Shown one piece after another: positions 60,455 through 64,000 of a DNA stretch of 64,000 bases. The position numbers and the translations under genes were made by a program. The stretch is taken from contig CP022114.1 in the NCBI GenBank assembly GCA_002211745.1, forward strand, positions 4,310,645 through 4,374,644, in the 5' to 3' direction. The DNA comes from Kluyvera genomosp. 3 (GTDB lineage: Bacteria > Pseudomonadota > Gammaproteobacteria > Enterobacterales > Enterobacteriaceae). Under the pieces are notes generated by a model. That model saw only the letters and a list, made by a program, of their open reading frames with translations. It was not told the DNA's origin and ran no database searches. Every line of letters starts with the position of its first letter. The stretch's first letter is position 1.

Positions 60455-61468
60455 ATGCGCTTCTATCAGGTTGAACCGACGCTCGAAAACTACTGGCGCG
60501 GGATTATTCTCTTTGGCAAAAACGTCGCGTCCTATAAGTTCGCGCTGGCGCATGCGCTGTACGATCTCAAACCTAAAGGTAGCGATCTGATCTTGCTGGA
60601 CGATCTGGCTGTGCCGTTCAGCGAACATCTCTGTCGCCATCTGCAACATGCACCGAAGCAGATAACCTCACGCAGCAGCCAGTTTATTAGCGCCTGTTCC
60701 CAGTTCAATGCAGGGGAGATCACCCGCGATGCGTTAACCGCTATTACGGTGCGTCAGGGGTTCAACAATGTGATTGATGCCTTCCACAACGTGAATCAGG
60801 GCGAGATTGAGAAACGTTTTTTTATTGATGAGCGCAAGACCCATAAGGGCATCCGCCTGACGGAGAATTTTTATCGTCTGGGTGAGCGCCTGCAGTATCA
60901 AAACCTCAGCTTTGAAACCAACGCGCGCTGGAGCCTGGTTGAGCAGGCGTGGGCGATGAATATCGCCAGCCAACTTATCAACGTGGAGTACGACGATAAC
61001 GATCAGATGCTGTTTAACCGCAGTAGCGATCGCCGCGTGGCCATCTCGAGCTGTCGTGATAGCCTCAACGGCTACCAGAAGGGGCGCTGCTTCTACTGTT
61101 ATGCGCCCATCAGCCTGAAGCCGGGCGATGAACAGTTTGCTGACGTCGACCACTTTATCCCGTGGAGCGCGCGTGAGCAGGTGCGTAACGTCAATGGCAT
61201 CTGGAATCTGGTGCTGGCATGTAAGGAGTGCAACCGGGGCGAGAAAGGCAAGTTCGCGCGCCTGCCGTCCCGCAAGCTGCTCCAGCGCTTGCACGATAGA
61301 AACGAATACTTTATCAATAGCCACCTGCCGCTACGCGAAACGTTGATCAGGCAAACCGGAACGGCGACGGCGCAGCGCGAAAAATTCCTCGCTACCAGTT
61401 GGAACGATGCGCTACAAGTTCTTTTCCACCAATGGGAACCTGCCGCGCAGGGAACGGATACTTTCTGA
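60455..61468 (+). CDS. HNH endonuclease family protein
   Basis: An intact 337-residue protein. The C-terminal part (about residues 210-280) carries a zinc-stabilised HNH site: Cys pair in GRCFYCYAP, D-H in DVDHFIPWSA, Asn in GIWNLVLACKECNRGEKG with the second Cys pair. The N-terminal 200 residues (MRFYQVEPTLENYWRGIILF) are helical and unrecognised, presumably for substrate or partner binding. It shares a TGATG overlap with a downstream methyltransferase. GC content matches the chromosome, so it is not obviously recent. A nuclease-methyltransferase defence or repair module is one possibility. Confidence 0.85.
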   Translation: MRFYQVEPTLENYWRGIILFGKNVASYKFALAHALYDLKPKGSDLILLDDLAVPFSEHLCRHLQHAPKQITSRSSQFISACSQFNAGEITRDALTAITVRQGFNNVIDAFHNVNQGEIEKRFFIDERKTHKGIRLTENFYRLGERLQYQNLSFETNARWSLVEQAWAMNIASQLINVEYDDNDQMLFNRSSDRRVAISSCRDSLNGYQKGRCFYCYAPISLKPGDEQFADVDHFIPWSAREQVRNVNGIWNLVLACKECNRGEKGKFARLPSRKLLQRLHDRNEYFINSHLPLRETLIRQTGTATAQREKFLATSWNDALQVLFHQWEPAAQGTDTF

Positions 61469-62049
61469 TGACGCTTGAATACTACCAGTACCACGCCGAC
61501 GATTTTTTTAGCTCGACGGTTAATGTCGATATGAGCTCGCTCTATACGCCTTTTCTGGAGCATATTCCGCAAGGCGGCTGGATTCTGGATGCCGGATGCG
61601 GTTCGGGGCGCGATAGCAAAGCATTTTTACAGCAGGGCTATCAGGTTGAGGCTTTTGACGCGACAACGGAAATGGCAAAACTTGCCAGTCAGCATACCGG
61701 CCTGCCGGTTAAGCAAATGACCTTTAGCGACGTCAATACCGTTAATCGTTACGACGGCATCTGGTGCTGTGCCTCGCTGCTGCACGTCAGCGCCACCGAA
61801 CTCCCGGATGCCATGGCAAAACTGGCGCAGGCACTTAAGCCCGGCGGCATCTGGTACGTCTCCTTTAAATATGGCGACGGCGAACGAATCAAAGATGGCC
61901 GCCACTTTACCGATCTCAATGAACAAGGGTTGAATGCTCTGCTGGCAGGGCTTGCGGGCATCACACTTGTCGGTCACTGGATAACGGAAGACAAGCGGCC
62001 CAGCCGCAGCGAGATGTGGTTAAACGCACTGTTACAGAAGCGTGCTTAA
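61468..62049 (+). CDS. Class I SAM-dependent methyltransferase
   Basis: An intact 193-residue Rossmann methyltransferase. The ATG at 61468 overlaps the HNH stop (TGATG). It shows motif I ILDAGCGSGRDSKAF, the acidic residue of motif II in VEAFDATTEMAK, and GIWCCASLLHVS, LKPGGIWYVSFKYG. These are the marks of small TehB/UbiE-like enzymes. It has no N-P-P-Y or P-C motif, so it is unlikely to be a DNA base methyltransferase of the usual restriction kind. Coupling to the HNH gene suggests that they act on the same process. Confidence 0.85.
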   Translation: MTLEYYQYHADDFFSSTVNVDMSSLYTPFLEHIPQGGWILDAGCGSGRDSKAFLQQGYQVEAFDATTEMAKLASQHTGLPVKQMTFSDVNTVNRYDGIWCCASLLHVSATELPDAMAKLAQALKPGGIWYVSFKYGDGERIKDGRHFTDLNEQGLNALLAGLAGITLVGHWITEDKRPSRSEMWLNALLQKRA

Positions 62050-62121
62050 TCCCCCTTCCGCCAAGCGCCCCGCCCCACATGCTCTACACTCTCAGTTCAA
62101 CACCACACTGAGAGATACACG

Positions 62122-63137
62122 ATGTCCATCATAAAAAGCTACGCCGCGAAAAATGCCGGGCAGAACTGGAAGTCTGGGAATACGATGCCGGGAGCTGTTG
62201 CCGGAAGACGTTGAAGTGAAGGTGGATTACTGCGGGATCTGCCACTCGGACCTGTCGATGATCGACAACGAATGGGGGTTCTCTCAATATCCGCTGGTTG
62301 CTGGCCACGAGGTGATTGGTCACGTGGTGGCGCTGGGCAGCGCGGCACAGAATAAAGGGCTGAAAATTGGTCAGCGCGTGGGCATTGGCTGGACGGCGCG
62401 AAGCTGCGGCCACTGCGATGCCTGTATCGATGGCAACCAGATTAACTGTACCGAAGGATCGGTGCCGACCATCCTCAATCACGGTGGCTTTGCCGATAAG
62501 CTGCGCGCTGACTGGCAATGGGTTATCCCGCTGCCGGACAACATTGATATCGAAACCGCAGGCCCGATGCTGTGCGGCGGGATCACCGTCTTTAAACCGC
62601 TGCTGATGCATCACGTTACCGCCACCAGCCGCGTGGGGGTGATTGGGATTGGGGTCTGGGGCATATCGCCATTAAGCTGCTGCGGGCGATGGGTGCCGAG
62701 GTGACGGCGTTCAGTTCCAATCCGTCGAAAGAGCAGGAAGTACGGGCGATGGGCGCGGACCACGTGGTCAACAGCCGTTCGCCGGAGGCGCTCAAAGAGC
62801 TGGCGGGTCAGTTTGATCTGATCATCAACACCGTCAACGTGGATCTGAACTGGCAGCCGTACTTCGAAGCGCTGGCCTCGGCGGCAACTTCCATACCGTC
62901 GGCGCGGTGCTGACGCCGCTGCCGGTCCCGGCGTTTACTCTGATTGGCGGCGACCGTAGCATCTCCGGTTCGGCAACGGGTAACCCGTACGAACTGCGCA
63001 AGCTGATGAAGTTTGCCGGTCGCAGCAAAGTGGCGCCAATCACTGAGCTGTTCCCGATGTCGAAAATCAACGACGCCATCCAGCACGTGCGTGACGGTAA
63101 AGCCCGTTACCGTGTGGTGTTGAAGGCTGATTTCTGA
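62122..63137 (+). CDS. ahr: NADPH-dependent aldehyde reductase Ahr, frameshifted
   Basis: A zinc-dependent medium-chain dehydrogenase of about 339 residues, close to E. coli Ahr (YjgB), which reduces a broad range of aldehydes. Landmarks are [13 protein letters not shown], the catalytic-zinc region [16 protein letters not shown] and AGHEVIGHV, the structural-zinc Cys cluster [16 protein letters not shown], and the nucleotide-binding [16 protein letters not shown] (after repair). Losses at about 62160, about 62192, about 62655 and about 62885 break it. The end [14 protein letters not shown] is standard. In E. coli the gene is also next to leuX, which anchors this region to the conserved backbone. 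Confidence 0.93.
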
Positions 63138-63144
63138 TGTCACT

Positions 63145-63170
63145 CCGGCGGCGCTCTGCCGCCGGTTCTT
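63145..63170. terminator. Terminator between ahr and the dihydroxyacetone kinase gene
   Basis: CCGGCGGC (63145-63152) pairs with GCCGCCGG (63158-63165) and is followed by TTCTT on the plus strand. The flanking genes converge. Confidence 0.7.
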
Positions 63171-63182
63171 CTCTCTGCGCCA

Positions 63183-64000
63183 TTAACCTTTAGCAAACGC
63201 CGAGAAGACTTCCGCTACGGCAACGGCTCCGGGATCCGGCACGCCGTTAAGGTTGTCGCTGTTCACATAAGATGCGCGCCCCGCTTTCGCTTTCTGCATG
63301 GTCGCCGTGCTATCAGCGCCCTGCTGCGCCGCCACAATCGCCTCTGCCAGTCCCTTGTCACGCAGCGCTTCCAACGCCGGCTGCAAGGCATCAATTAATG
63401 TACGATCGCCGGGTGCGGCACCACCGTAGAACTTCATCTGCTTTAACCCTGCCAGTAGCGCATCCGGTAGCGTCTCCCGCTGTGCTAACGCCTGCCCTGC
63501 TGCGGTAAAGAACAACGACATCAGCACGCCGCTGGAGCCGCCCATCACCGTTGCCAGACGCTCGCCAATCAGCTGCAAGAGTTGCGCCGTGTTGTTCAAC
63601 GGCAGCGCATTCTGTTCAAGCTGCGTGGCGATATCCTGCGCGCCCAGCGCAAAGGTCGAGCCGGTATCGCCATCGCCCACTTTAGCATCCAGCGCGTTCA
63701 ATCGCGCTTCGAGCCCCAGCAGCGTCTGCGTCGCTTGCGCCACCAGCGCATGCACCTGTGGGTTCTCCGATGGCTGTACCTCCAACGCGTCGTGCACTTT
63801 GGCATGCGTCAGGGTTCTGAGCGGAGCAAAAGCCACCGCCTTCACCCAGCCGGAGGTTTCAACATCAGCCAGCAGCGCTTCTTCGATGACCTGATTAAGA
63901 ACAATCAGCGACAGCGAGAAACCTTTCATATCCAGCGAGCTAACCAGCGTCGCCGGGCCAATCAGATAGGCTATCTGCTCGCGCAGCACGGAATGCGCCA
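63183..64000 (-). CDS. dhaK: Dihydroxyacetone kinase, DhaK-DhaL fusion (3' part)
   Basis: The frame is open to the right edge; about 272 C-terminal residues are visible. The first 70 (ATLVSSLDMKGFSLSLIVLN) are the end of the DhaK substrate-binding domain. The rest is a DhaL ATP-binding domain with the Mg-binding Asp triad in DAKVGDGDTGSTF, then GGSSGVLMSLFFTAAGQAL and FYGGAAPGDRTLIDAL, ending SAFAKG. A single-chain, ATP-dependent enzyme like Citrobacter DhaK is indicated. It phosphorylates dihydroxyacetone. The start lies outside the window. Confidence 0.88.
   Translation of the reverse strand, partial: AHSVLREQIAYLIGPATLVSSLDMKGFSLSLIVLNQVIEEALLADVETSGWVKAVAFAPLRTLTHAKVHDALEVQPSENPQVHALVAQATQTLLGLEARLNALDAKVGDGDTGSTFALGAQDIATQLEQNALPLNNTAQLLQLIGERLATVMGGSSGVLMSLFFTAAGQALAQRETLPDALLAGLKQMKFYGGAAPGDRTLIDALQPALEALRDKGLAEAIVAAQQGADSTATMQKAKAGRASYVNSDNLNGVPDPGAVAVAEVFSAFAKG

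Noticed and set aside
61468-62049. A restriction-modification methyltransferase protecting against the HNH enzyme
   Set aside because: The methyltransferase lacks the N-P-P-Y/F and P-C motifs of DNA adenine or cytosine enzymes, so a classical R-M pair is not supported.

Overview
The window is chromosomal DNA of an enterobacterium (Enterobacteriaceae, nearest the Citrobacter/Kluyvera/Klebsiella/Enterobacter group). The basis is a 16S gene of enteric type, the yhiI-rbbA-yhhJ cluster, a leuX tRNA next to ahr (yjgB) and a dihydroxyacetone kinase. The genus cannot be fixed from this sequence alone.

Layout. (1) 1-12.7 kb is ordinary enteric chromosome: a DUF2955/HlyD/MarR efflux operon, a small exported protein, an auxiliary tryptophanyl-tRNA synthetase (trpS2) behind what looks like a Trp-codon attenuator, the yhiI-rbbA-yhhJ cluster, and a sugar-acid module (mandelate-racemase-type enzyme, MFS transporter, Crp/Fnr-family regulator). 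(2) 12.7-18.2 kb is a complete rRNA operon on the minus strand (P1/P2 promoters, 16S, tRNA-Ile, tRNA-Ala, 23S, 5S). (3) 18.3-37.1 kb is a complete type VI secretion locus in two divergent arms. The minus arm is tssB-C-hcp-tssE-F-G-clpV, a metallopeptidase candidate effector, vgrG and a MORN/YwqK-like gene. The plus arm is tssJ-K-L-M-A and a PAAR-like DUF4280 gene. (4) 37.2-60.1 kb is accessory DNA. IS3 remnants flank a GIY-YIG-like gene; then comes one operon, hsdM-hsdS-hsdR-mcrB-mcrC-small ORF, that combines type I and McrBC-type restriction. After an integrase relic lies a P4-like satellite remnant (alpha primase/helicase, small genes, Icd-like gene, truncated alpA) carrying a Hachiman defence pair (hamA, hamB), and a P4-type integrase directly beside leuX. 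(5) 60.1-64 kb is leuX, an overlapping HNH endonuclease/methyltransferase pair, ahr, and the 3' part of a dihydroxyacetone kinase gene.

How it works together. The 37-61 kb stretch behaves as a defence island anchored at the leuX integration site. Type I restriction, an EVE-containing McrBC, Hachiman, a GIY-YIG protein and an HNH/methyltransferase pair lie within about 24 kb, next to an antibacterial-type T6SS.

Sequence quality. Most long genes are broken by isolated single-base deletions, almost all in short G/C runs. One such deletion falls in a universally conserved stretch of the 16S gene. I read these as sequencing or consensus errors, so frameshifted genes are given at full inferred extent. 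Genuine relics (IS3 fragments, the integrase relic, the alpA fragment) are labelled as such.
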